A stretch of 64,000 bases of DNA from Apostichopus japonicus (lineage: Eukaryota > Echinodermata > Holothuroidea > Aspidochirotida > Stichopodidae), in the NCBI RefSeq assembly GCF_037975245.1, contig NC_092568.1, forward strand, positions 41,157,631 to 41,221,630. Direction: 5' to 3'. The notes under the pieces were generated by a model, which was not told the DNA's origin, searched no databases, and saw nothing but the letters and a program-made list of their open reading frames with translations. A program made the position numbers and the translations under genes. Of this stretch, positions 24,148-33,557 are shown in pieces; position 1 is the stretch's first letter, and every line of letters begins with the position of its first letter.

Positions 24148-27100
24148 TTAACCATATAATGTTTGCAACATCCTGCCTGGACTGCCTGTAATGTTCAATC
24201 CCTTTTCATGGAGAAAATTCATTATTTCCCCTGTGTTAGAATATTTTCCTACATTCCACCAAAAATCATGACTCTTAAAGCCTGTTGGAAAACATGGTGT
24301 CTGATAGGTGACCAGAACCTGTAATTCACCCAATTTGTATCGAGCACGTTGGACTTTCATGTCTCCTCGTGGAGCATTTGCAAAAACTTTCTTTTGCCTT
24401 AATATGCTATCTTTCATGGAAGGATATGGAATTGCTAATCCTTCATTATGTGCTCTATTCTCTAGAAAGGATGCAACATTCATTGGCTTAGTGGTCATAA
24501 GACACATGATGTGATCTGAAGTTACCCCTGGCAAAATGTTACCAAACTCATCATGAAACTCAATATGTGCATCTTGCATGACATTAACATTTTCTGCATT
24601 AGAAGTGTTGCTATTCAAAACATTTCGCATTCGTGCAACCTTTTCACTTGATGAACCCTTCGTTTTCAAGACCTGACGCAATTTCTGAATGTTAGTGATA
24701 TTCTTAGTTTCAGAAGATGCTCTTACAAAACATGGTTTAAGCCTGTTATAATTGAATACATCACTAAGAATTTCTCCTTTGAGAGTGGCCAACAAATAAT
24801 GAGTCCTATCCAAAACTTGATGGATCACTAGTGGTCCACACCATTCTGCAGCAATTTTGCGAGAGTTCGCAGTCAAGGAGGAAGACGTTGGCTTATACAG
24901 ATACACTAATTGACCCGTTGAATAAATTGCACCTTTGTCCAGTTTTGCACTTATCTTAACATTTTGAGCATCTTGTTGCTTCTTTTGTAAGACCAACATT
25001 ACCCTTGACAAATGATCAAATCGTTTCTTTAACAATGCAGCATATTCTCCATGAGATTGTGATAATCCTGCCATTGGATTGAACGATAAATTTGTAAGAT
25101 TTGGCGGCTTACGTCCAAATGCAAGTTCAAATGGGCTATAGCTACCTAACTGAGGAGAGGAAAATGTGTTATATGCATAGGCTGATGTTGGGACAAATCG
25201 TACCCAATCCGTACCAAACTGATTTAAGTTCACTTTGAGGAAATTTGAAAGAGTCTGAATGTGTCTTTCAACCTGTAAGCTTCCATGATTGCTTACACTG
25301 ATGAACTTTTGTTCAATGCCTAAAGCTTTACTTAAGAGCTCCACTAATTTCCCTGTAAGAGAAGCTGCCGCATCACTTATAATATAAGACGGTGGACCAA
25401 AAGTTGTGACTACCCTCTGCAATAATGCTTCACATATCGTTTCAGCATCAAGAGTCTTAAGAGAAACACATACAACAAATCTAGTGATCTCATCACAGAC
25501 AACCATCAAATGTTTAAATCCTGTAGCCGTTGTGGGCATAGTCTTGAAATCCAGACTAAGTCTGTCAAAAGGACGATAAGAATCAGGAATGCGAGCATGA
25601 TATTGTCTCAATTTGTCCGGTTTCTTACGGAATTCTTGACAACGGAGACATGCCTGAATATAATTACTGATGCGTTGAAACATATTGCGCAGATAGAAAT
25701 GCAGTCTAATGGTCAAATATGTACGCATTACACCCTGATGATTACTTAACAAGTCATCATGATAACGAGATATTATTTGTTCTACCATAGTCTCAGGTAC
25801 GACTAACTGAAGAGTCATCTTAGCATCATTAGTCTCATGCAAAAATATCCTGAATAACAAACTATTACATAACAAATAATCCTCTGCTTGAGAACGAACA
25901 GTTCTAGCATGCTTAACATTACTTGGAATAATGTCGTGTGCAAGAAAATCATAAATTGGTTTATAGTAAGGACAAGTTTGTTGTTGAATTTGCAACTCTT
26001 TTACATCAAATGGCAGATCATAGTTTTTGATCAACTTTCCTTGAATTGCCTTCATGACTTTATTCAATTCCTTTTGTTTTGGAATGTGCCCTGTAACCAA
26101 ATGATCAATGTTTGTTATGACTGGCTTCGGCTGAACAAATAATTCTGGAGGTGGTTCTCTTACTACCTCTGGCACCCTATGTCTACTCTGATCCACTAAT
26201 CTTGGCTCTGTAGGTTGTGAAACACTTGTAAAATTTGGCACAACTAACATGTCAGGACTATATGTATGTCGATTTTCACTCGGCATAGTAATAGTAGGCC
26301 TTTGAATATATGTTTCTCTCTTATCAGTAGAAATTACTGGTGTAGTCGTCTTTTGTGACTCAGATTGTGGTCTCTGTGTAACATGCTCATTAGAATGTGT
26401 TGCCTTAGGAACGGATGTCCTTTTAACTCTATTTGTTGATACTTTGGCTGGGGAATCCTGCTTAGACTCCTTAATGACTTTATTCGGAAATAAATCTGGA
26501 ACTTTGACTCCCATTGACCTTGCCATTGACCTTGTCATGATTGGATTAAATGTCTCCTTAGGTAGAGTTGAAAAATCCTCATAAGAACTGACCTCTTGAG
26601 CAACCTGATCTATTTCAGAGTGAAATTCCTGTGGTGCTCTAGACAAATAATCTGCCAAAACCAATTCTGAGCCTTTCTTGTAACCAACCTGAAATGTATA
26701 TTCTGACAATTTGAACAGAAGTTTACGTAAGCGTGAAGTTGCTGGTTCTTGTTTTGACTTAAACAATTCAACAATGGCTGAGTGATCAACATATGCCTCA
26801 AATTCTACATTTTGCAATAAATGTTTGAATGCTGTCACATTAATAAATAGACCCATCATTTCTAATTCAGTTACACTATACCTCTGACATGCTGGTGGTA
26901 ATATCTTAGAGTAATACGCAATAATATTCTCTTTGCCATTAACTCTTTGTGTCAGGTATGATCCTGTTGCTACTCGTGATGTGTCGCTATATAATACAAA
27001 ACGACCATATTTCTGTGGCATATGCAATATAGGTGGATTACACAACAACTCTTTAATACTTTGAAATGCACACTGATGTTCCTCTGTCCATTTAAATACC

Positions 27101-29085
27101 TTTCTCTTACGACTCAAATGATGTAATGGTCTCAATAGTGCTTGAATATTTGGGAAAAACGAAGCCACATAATTAACTGCACCTACAAATCGTCTTACTG
27201 ACTTAACATTGTGTGGTTTCGGTGTGTTCCTGATTGCTGCACATCTATCATGTAAAGGTTGGATACAAGCCTCACCTTCTGGGGTTATTGAGAGCAAATG
27301 TCCCATATATCGGACTGAATTTTGAAAAATGCTACACTTTTTCGGAGAGATTTTCAATCCGTTGTCCATCAAAACCTTAAAAATTGCCTGTAGGTGTTGT
27401 TTGTGAGATCGTTTGTCTGCACTGTACACAATAATATCGTCATGATGAGCAATACAGAACTTATTTGAATTTGGGATCGTTGCCAAAATATCATTAATTT
27501 GCGACTGAAAGATCGCTGGAGATAAATTCAATCCCTGTGGTAAGCGTTCATAATAATAATGCTTTCCTCCATGAAATGAAGCAATACCCGTATATTGTTG
27601 TGCATGAACACTAAGTGGCAGACAGAAGAATGCAGACTTTAAATCAAGAACACCCAAAATTTTGGCTCCAGAGTACCCTATGGTACGGATAGTCTCGTTC
27701 AGTAACGGAAATGGGTGATTGAGACGTTTTATTCTACTATTCAAGTAGCGAAAATCTGTGACAACCCTTTTGTCTTTTGTTCCCTTCTTTGGAATTAGGA
27801 AAACCGGTGAGGTATAAGACTGATGTCCTACCGCTAAGATTCCTAATCGCACTAATTTGTCAAGCTCACTGGCGACAATGACTTTGTCCTCATCTGAAAG
27901 TCTATAGGGACGTATGTAAAATGGCTCATCATTAGTAAGAGTAATATCAGCCTCATAATTTGGACAGTGTGATAATTCACCATAAAGAGAAAATGCATCT
28001 CTATGTGAGTCTAGAAATTCATAAATGCTTTCCGTTTCTGAAGCACTTAGAATACTTTGTTCCAAATTAATGTTATCTCTCATGATTTCCTGTTCGGATT
28101 TGGAAACCAGGGTATCATCGACTGTCAAATGTGGATATCGATGTAAATTATATCGTGTAATTGCATCACGATTCTCTTTGGAGTCTGAATTGGTTCGAAA
28201 AAGAGACGGTTTTTCGATGTCTCTCATGACATTTAGAAAATCTAGAGAATCAGTAGGTATGTCTTCTGTGACCGTAATGATATCTGCTAAATCTAAATGA
28301 GCCACTGTTCGAGAAGGATGCAGACAAAATTTCTGGTTACCCATGTTCCTTAGTAGAATCTTTGTTCTACCTTTATGCATTTTCACTAACATTCGTGAAG
28401 GACACATACGAGAAATTAGAGGAAACGGTTTAATAACTACATCTGCATTTCGTGCATATAGTGGAAGACGTCCCTGTACAGTAATGTATCTTTGCTGACC
28501 TGGGTAAATAACAAATCTCTGCACTGGCCTAAGGAAAACTTTGGCTTGTTTTATTCTAAAACAATTTGTGGTAAAGTCCAAAGAACCATTCAATTCCTTC
28601 AGAGTTTGACTACCTAAAATTAAGTCAATACCTGTCAGGTTTGCAGCAATTAAAGCAGAAAGCTGAAATTCATGACCCTGAATTTTGACCTGAAATGTTA
28701 TCGTGCTATACGCATGAATAAACTGACCATTACCCAACTTTAGGTTTACTACATCAACTGAGACTGGTTGTATAGAGGATAAATACTTTGAATTTTGCAC
28801 TGTAGAAGAAGAAATGATAGAGCGTGTCGCTCCACTATCAAACAACAATGAAATTCCTTTACCATCATGTAAAGTACCTCTTACAAAATTACGTGTGTCC
28901 AGTTGAATATCCACACTACGGTCGTTCCCTGTATATCTAGAACTAGGAATATTACTATTCTTCCAAATATAATTTGCTTTACGTTTCGATCTTCCTTTAC
29001 CTGGTACTTTGTCTGGAGTCACTGTATGATGAGTGCAATCATAAGTGCTCCCTACTGAAAATTCTGTGTTGGTACTCTGTTTACA
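24148..29085 (-). CDS. pol: Pol polyprotein: PR-RT-RNase H-integrase
   Basis: The open frame runs from just after a stop at 29086-29088 to TAA at 24148. The first ATG lies beyond the protease, so pol must be made by -1 frameshifting from gag. Residues below count from the GTG codon at 29022 (1624 residues to the stop). Protease: DSGA at 62-65. Reverse transcriptase, about 375-580: PQG near 495-497 and catalytic HHDD at 526-529 where most families have YxDD. RNase H: D680, E719/E721, D746, ending with LSRAP near 797. A low-complexity linker of about 250 residues follows. Integrase: zinc finger H1088, H1095, C1125, C1128, and core D1158, D1217, E1252. A GPY/F-like module spans 1395-1431. The last 190 residues (1433-1624) match nothing I recognise. 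No stop or frameshift breaks the frame, so the enzymes may be active. Confidence 0.95.
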   Translation of the reverse strand, partial: CKQSTNTEFSVGSTYDCTHHTVTPDKVPGKGRSKRKANYIWKNSNIPSSRYTGNDRSVDIQLDTRNFVRGTLHDGKGISLLFDSGATRSIISSSTVQNSKYLSSIQPVSVDVVNLKLGNGQFIHAYSTITFQVKIQGHEFQLSALIAANLTGIDLILGSQTLKELNGSLDFTTNCFRIKQAKVFLRPVQRFVIYPGQQRYITVQGRLPLYARNADVVIKPFPLISRMCPSRMLVKMHKGRTKILLRNMGNQKFCLHPSRTVAHLDLADIITVTEDIPTDSLDFLNVMRDIEKPSLFRTNSDSKENRDAITRYNLHRYPHLTVDDTLVSKSEQEIMRDNINLEQSILSASETESIYEFLDSHRDAFSLYGELSHCPNYEADITLTNDEPFYIRPYRLSDEDKVIVASELDKLVRLGILAVGHQSYTSPVFLIPKKGTKDKRVVTDFRYLNSRIKRLNHPFPLLNETIRTIGYSGAKILGVLDLKSAFFCLPLSVHAQQYTGIASFHGGKHYYYERLPQGLNLSPAIFQSQINDILATIPNSNKFCIAHHDDIIVYSADKRSHKQHLQAIFKVLMDNGLKISPKKCSIFQNSVRYMGHLLSITPEGEACIQPLHDRCAAIRNTPKPHNVKSVRRFVGAVNYVASFFPNIQALLRPLHHLSRKRKVFKWTEEHQCAFQSIKELLCNPPILHMPQKYGRFVLYSDTSRVATGSYLTQRVNGKENIIAYYSKILPPACQRYSVTELEMMGLFINVTAFKHLLQNVEFEAYVDHSAIVELFKSKQEPATSRLRKLLFKLSEYTFQVGYKKGSELVLADYLSRAPQEFHSEIDQVAQEVSSYEDFSTLPKETFNPIMTRSMARSMGVKVPDLFPNKVIKESKQDSPAKVSTNRVKRTSVPKATHSNEHVTQRPQSESQKTTTPVISTDKRETYIQRPTITMPSENRHTYSPDMLVVPNFTSVSQPTEPRLVDQSRHRVPEVVREPPPELFVQPKPVITNIDHLVTGHIPKQKELNKVMKAIQGKLIKNYDLPFDVKELQIQQQTCPYYKPIYDFLAHDIIPSNVKHARTVRSQAEDYLLCNSLLFRIFLHETNDAKMTLQLVVPETMVEQIISRYHDDLLSNHQGVMRTYLTIRLHFYLRNMFQRISNYIQACLRCQEFRKKPDKLRQYHARIPDSYRPFDRLSLDFKTMPTTATGFKHLMVVCDEITRFVVCVSLKTLDAETICEALLQRVVTTFGPPSYIISDAAASLTGKLVELLSKALGIEQKFISVSNHGSLQVERHIQTLSNFLKVNLNQFGTDWVRFVPTSAYAYNTFSSPQLGSYSPFELAFGRKPPNLTNLSFNPMAGLSQSHGEYAALLKKRFDHLSRVMLVLQKKQQDAQNVKISAKLDKGAIYSTGQLVYLYKPTSSSLTANSRKIAAEWCGPLVIHQVLDRTHYLLATLKGEILSDVFNYNRLKPCFVRASSETKNITNIQKLRQVLKTKGSSSEKVARMRNVLNSNTSNAENVNVMQDAHIEFHDEFGNILPGVTSDHIMCLMTTKPMNVASFLENRAHNEGLAIPYPSMKDSILRQKKVFANAPRGDMKVQRARYKLGELQVLVTYQTPCFPTGFKSHDFWWNVGKYSNTGEIMNFLHEKGLNITGSPGRMLQTLYG
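29052..29085 (-). promoter_or_regulatory. gag-pol overlap (-1 frameshift region)
   Basis: Pol codons start one nucleotide upstream of gag codons, and the two frames are both open for only 34 nt before the gag TAG. No canonical X XXY YYZ heptamer is present. The nearest candidates in gag phase are T GTA AAC (about 29085-29079) and G AAT TTT (about 29064-29058), the latter just before the stop. The site and mechanism are inferred from geometry alone. Confidence 0.6.
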
Positions 29086-30005
29086 TTAGCCTCCATTTCA
29101 TGGCTTAGGCGAATTTGACAGTATTGTGCAAAATGACCTCGATTTTGGCAGTAATAACATGTGATTGAAGGATTAAAATATGGTAACCTTCTCCTGTTAT
29201 TATTCTGACCTGTCCTAGGACCACGAGAATCACGAGAACTATATCTTTGCCTCACATCTTTAGGATTGTCTTGCGATTCTGACCTACGTGACTGATCAAA
29301 CTTGGTCTCTAATTCCTGAATTTTATTACACAACTCGTGTATCTCAGAAGATGCAGAAATAGGAGTCTGAACAGAAGACGCTTTGTCGTGCATTGCCATA
29401 AATAGTTCGGAAGAAGCTGGTGGTTGACTTTGTATTTGTAAGTCAAAATAGCACTGTACTTTCATGACCAAATCTGCAATTGTTGCTTCTGGTGATGCAG
29501 ACATTAACACTGCTGAGCGGCATTGCAAAGGCAGGGTCGAGATGAATTTATCTCTAATTTGGTCCTCGCCATAATTTAATTGTGCTGCAGCTTTGGAAAT
29601 TTTGGCCAAATGAGCTTGAGCTGTATCACCTGGCGTATAGCTTAATGCTTGAAATGCCTGTGATTTAGCGTAGGAAGAAGTCCCTGGACTGAAACGAGCA
29701 AGGAATTGCTTGCGAAGATCAGCAATAGTTGAAAAATTTTTGTTTTCAATCCAGAGTCTGGCTTGGCCTTTAAGTGTTCGCTTAAATATGCGACATATTT
29801 CATTAAATTCTGCCGCTACAGCCTCAGGGGTGGTTTGGGACGGCAATTTATGCACCTCTAAATAATCTTCAAATCCCAAATAATGAGCTTCGGCTAAATC
29901 TGCATCAATTACATCGCCCTGAAATTGTGATGGCAAAAAATCAGTGGGCCTATGTTTCTGCATAACATTAACAGAGGTCGAAGTTTCCTGTTCACTGACG
30001 GACAT
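29052..30005 (-). CDS. gag: Gag polyprotein (capsid plus CCHC nucleocapsid)
   Basis: A 317-residue protein starting at an ATG (30005). Residues about 60-190 have the helical, W/F-rich pattern of a Ty3-type retrotransposon Gag/capsid domain (for example RLWIE near 93-97 and FLARFSPG near 101-108). Residues 240-275 are basic and R/S/Q-rich. A single zinc knuckle of form CX2CX4HX4C lies at C283, C286, H291 and C296, followed by a short tail ending at a TAG stop. Gag assembles the virus-like particle, and the knuckle binds the genomic RNA. It is the first ORF of the element; pol overlaps its last 34 nt in the -1 frame. Its length is normal for a Ty3/gypsy Gag. There are no internal stops. Confidence 0.93.
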   Translation of the reverse strand: MSVSEQETSTSVNVMQKHRPTDFLPSQFQGDVIDADLAEAHYLGFEDYLEVHKLPSQTTPEAVAAEFNEICRIFKRTLKGQARLWIENKNFSTIADLRKQFLARFSPGTSSYAKSQAFQALSYTPGDTAQAHLAKISKAAAQLNYGEDQIRDKFISTLPLQCRSAVLMSASPEATIADLVMKVQCYFDLQIQSQPPASSELFMAMHDKASSVQTPISASSEIHELCNKIQELETKFDQSRRSESQDNPKDVRQRYSSRDSRGPRTGQNNNRRRLPYFNPSITCYYCQNRGHFAQYCQIRLSHEMEANVNRVPTQNFQ

Positions 30006-30655
30006 TATGCTGAATACAATTAGGCTAGTTATGAGTATACAACATGAGCTTATACTTAATTGAACACACTATCGACCGTTATTAAATACAAATAACAAAT
30101 ATGCAATACATGGACACGATTTAAAATAACTTATCGTTACACTCTGATCTCAAATAGGGGTTGGGATACAAATTGGCATGATTTCACTCACCCTTAAGTT
30201 TAACTAAGAACTGGTAGTGGAACTGCAAACGATGATTGAAGTCCCTCGGCTAGTAGTAGTAGTAGCGGCAGGTAGTAGCAGTAGCAGGTGGGCCTACATC
30301 TCGTATGCTGCAGATTCGTTCGCCGTTAACATCGGGTCGAGTCTAGGCTTAGATCGCGAAAATGTTCAGTTCTGATGTTTAGAGCTGTAGTATGACTAAC
30401 TACTAGTTGCGCGAATGTTCAAACGCGAACTGCATGCTGGGTTGACGTCAGTGTACAGATCAGTGGTTCCGGCATCCGTTGTACAGGCTTAGGCTAGTAT
30501 AGGCTGACTTTCCTCGTAGAGTGTGTATGTTAGGCTAGGTCGTGAACATGCGTTGTATACCTCGTTAGGTCTTCGGGCCAAAAAAATCTCCTGTTCGTTA
30601 TTGAACGTAACGAACGAAAGTTGTGAAAAGTTCCGTTACCGTTTTGTTCCTGAAG
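30006..30655 (-). other. Untranslated leader between PBS and gag
   Basis: About 650 nt without a plausible ORF. It is richer in CpG than the surrounding host DNA and contains a trinucleotide run of AGT/CAG type at 30247-30292. In this element class such a leader would hold RNA packaging and dimerisation signals; no specific structure was identified. Confidence 0.6.
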
Positions 30656-30675
30656 AATGCCCCGCTCCTCCACCA
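30656..30675 (-). other. tRNA primer-binding site
   Basis: Directly after the 5' LTR, with no spacer, the coding strand reads TGGTGGAGGAGCGGGGCATT. It begins with TGG, the complement of a tRNA CCA end. The first nine bases pair with CCTCCACCA, the 3' end I recall for metazoan tRNA-Ala; the inner bases match that tRNA less well, so the identity of the primer is tentative. Confidence 0.8.
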
Positions 30676-31466
30676 TGTAATATTGTGACGAGCCCGCTTC
30701 CTCCGATAGTAAAACTATATCGGGACTCGCGATAGAAAGGTACTGGGATGTCTTGATGCCGTATTTACGCTTCTTCAGGAGATGTCTCGAACGGAAGAAA
30801 ACAATGACTTCACACAAAAAACAATTTGACGAGATAGGATTTGATTTGATGATTCGGTATAATTTCTTCTCTGTCGATTCTCTTTACAAATAAAACTAAA
30901 TTACAATGATTTGACTTGACTTGACTTGACTCCGTCAATTAAACAATTAAAAGGAGTGATGAAATAGTAACGAAGCAATGACGAAGCAACGAACTGATCA
31001 CGGAGCGCTGACGGAGTGATAAATTTGCTGATCAAGTGATAAACTTTGCTGACGGAGGCTGACGGAGTGATAAACTTTCGGCCTCCTTTTTTTTATATAC
31101 CATACTTCTACAAAATCCCTCTGCACACAATCAGTAGGCAGCCAATGACCTGACCATCCTGTATTAACCTAACGATATAAAAATAAGTGCACTGGCACTG
31201 ATCTGCCCTGATTGGTTGGGAGTTTGGAAGTCCATCCCCTTTCTATGGAAACTTCCATACCACGTGAGAGAACCTTCTCGAATGTTCCACAGACATAATG
31301 GAATCTATTTTGGGAAAAGGCCCTGTACCAAGATTCAATAAGATAGTTAAAAACTTCTCATGGGAAAACTGAATCCATGACCTAGATAAATACATAAGAG
31401 GCCTGTAAGGTGTCTCGATGGAGTTTTTCGGTAACATCAAAGAGATGGTATCACTATTTCATAACA
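30676..31466 (-). repeat. 5' LTR (promoter LTR) of the retrotransposon
   Basis: 791 bp, bounded by TG...CA ends, same length as and apparently identical to the copy at 22098-22888. A TATATAAA box lies on the minus strand at 31092-31099, about 367 nt into the LTR, so U3 would be roughly 390 nt and transcription would start near 31070. Downstream are short direct sub-repeats: four TTGAC units (30911-30931) and several GACGGAGTGATAAA-like units (about 31008-31078). I saw no AATAAA on the coding strand. Confidence 0.97.
31092..31099 (-). promoter_or_regulatory. TATA box of the 5' LTR
   Basis: TATATAAA on the minus strand, followed by an A-rich run and GGAGGCC. It is the only strong TATA-like word in the LTR on the coding strand and sits where a U3 core promoter would be. 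Inferred from position and sequence only. Confidence 0.55.
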
Positions 31467-31470
31467 GTAC

Positions 31471-33267
31471 TATCCTGCGGGCAGCTATGCATGTGAATGG
31501 ATATCAATACAGGTTGCTTGTCAATCTGATAGCCGATGTTTATGTACATGTTAGATCTTTGTCAAGCTTGATGCAAGATTCGTCCTAACTGAGAAGAGGT
31601 TTCATCTCTGGTGATGTAGAAAATGAGAGGGCAGTGTTTATTCATTCAAAAAAAAACCTTCAAATTTGTTAGAAATGGTTCAAACATGATAAAAAGGTTG
31701 AATCTCACCATACTGTAGTTAAATTGACAGTAGTAAGAACGCTGACCACATGTCGTTTCTGTTTAGGGCACTAAAGCAATGTGAGTATAGATCATTACTT
31801 GCAATGTGTTTGAGGTATTGTCCTATAGGTTTGTTGCTCTGGGTGACTTTCATTGCCCCGGTTGAATGTATCATAATGCAGTCTTAGTGTTACTGAAAGT
31901 GACATTCAACTTCAAGATAAATTGTATTTTGCAAAAATAGTGTTGTTAAATTACTAATAGGGGAAGGAAGAAGGAGAAAAGCTGTGCGTAGGCTTTGCAG
32001 AGTTACATCTAAGCTAGTACTATAAATAGAAGCATTGCACAACATACAGACACATAGACAAACAGACAATATACAGAGATCTGCCAACTTGACAGCTAAC
32101 AACCAGAACGGTTTGGATATAAAAACTAAGAAAACAAAAAAATCTAAATAAAGAAAAATCATGTTTTTGGGAGGAAATCTATGGTGATTTGTTCATTGTG
32201 TTGCCTATCTGATATATACTGTATTTTTAGTATCTATTTTAATTTTTTTTTAAATTTATTTTAGTATTTATTAGTATTTAGTATTTTTTTTTTCCAGTTT
32301 CATTGCTGAAAGTCTGAGTAATATTAATGTTCCAATCGCCTTGTCAAGACGTGACTAATTGTCTCTGCACTTGGTGCCTACTCTCTGCATTGTAGTTTTA
32401 TATCTATGCTAATTTTCCCACATCAAAGAGAACATTGTAAACATTGCATGACTGAACATAAATATGGCAAGTAAATATCTTACAAGTTTGTCTCCATTTT
32501 TGGCCATTTGATCTGTCTGTGGCTGTGGTGTTTAATCTTTTTGCATGAAACATGTTTTTCCACATGGTAAGGGTGCTTTGAAATTATTAACCTTTTACAA
32601 TAAGTCTACAGTTACATCCCATATATATATAGATAAATATTGATAGAGGAAAACATGTGAGCTTCAATGTGAACACTTAATGTAAGCTTCTCTCTTTAGG
32701 CAGGAATGTGTCTCTCAAAGAATGAGTAGAGAACAGCTTGTGAACATTCAAAACCAGGTTTGTTGGAAATTTGTTGTCTACAGGGAAATGATCTTGTTCA
32801 CTAACTCACACACATACATACATGTACACATAAAGATACATACATAAATACATACATAACTAAAAATAAATATAATAAAAGCTGTCAGGTATTCAAGGAA
32901 ATAAAGTAAAAATCATCAGCATAATGTTTGACTTTTCTTTTCATTGCAAAGTTATCCTAAATTCAGGACTGATTTTAACATTTTGTCCGATCGTCTGACA
33001 CTACTAAATTTTGTTTCGGACGACCAAAGTTCAATTAGAGGTCAATTGAAGGGCATCGTAGACTTGTTTAACAATGAAGTGTTAAGCTTAAGCTTAGAGG
33101 AACATGTGATTTAAGATGCCGTTATGATAAACCGACTACATGCATGTTGTACAAAAAGGAACATAAAATAATGCAGCAGTGCTTGATTGAAGTTGTAAAT
33201 GGCGAGGTAGCTTGCCAACTACAACTTCATTACAGGGTTCATTCAAATAGTTAAATTTACTTCGTTC
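31471..33267. other. Non-coding right flank of the retrotransposon
   Basis: Contains a CATA/CATACATA-type microsatellite at about 32805-32860 and a GTCGTCC-family fragment at 32985-33030. Otherwise nothing recognised. Confidence 0.45.
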
Positions 33268-33557
33268 CCCACTTACCTGTCTCCCCACAACCTATGCACC
33301 GCATTCTACCGTGTCTAGAAAGATCCTTGGAAGTGCAGAAGTCCTGATAGGAAACTTCTAGAGTATAAATCCAAGGTAATCCAGGCGAATTTCCGAAAAT
33401 TTTTCTAACTCCGAAAAACACAGTGAGACACTTTGTGGGTAGAAAAATGAAGGAAGGCCATTAGGGCCAGTGAGGGTGTACAGTGTTAAAAGATTACCAG
33501 GGCATTCTAGACACAGTAGAATGTGGTGCATAGGTTGTGGGGAGACAGGTAAGTGGG
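33268..33557. repeat. Inverted pair of a short dispersed repeat (family C)
   Basis: Two 53-bp arms (33268-33320 plus, 33505-33557 minus) match at 51 of 53 bases and enclose about 184 bp. Each arm carries CTTACCTGTCTCCCCACAAC and GTGTCTAGAA. The arms are members of a repeat family scattered over the window. Confidence 0.85.

Larger units (their letters stand above)
22098..31466 (-). mobile_element. Complete Ty3/gypsy-type LTR retrotransposon
   Basis: A 9369-bp element read on the minus strand. In transcription order it has a 5' LTR (31466 to 30676), a primer-binding site directly after it, a 670-nt leader, gag, pol, a 1.26-kb 3' non-coding stretch, a polypurine tract and a 3' LTR (22888 to 22098). 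The LTRs start TGTTATGAAA and end CAATATTACA on the coding strand. The flanks carry a 4-bp direct repeat GTAC (22094-22097 and 31467-31470), the expected target-site duplication. The domain order PR-RT-RH-IN with a GPY/F module is that of Ty3/gypsy (Metaviridae), not copia. Both LTRs are 791 bp and I found no difference comparing them line by line, so the insertion is recent. There is no env. I could not place the clade within Ty3/gypsy from sequence alone. Confidence 0.97.

Noticed and set aside
30530-30817. ORFs across the 5' LTR/leader border and their LTR counterparts
   Set aside because: They overlap the LTR and PBS on the coding strand, are repeated in both LTRs, and lack any domain.
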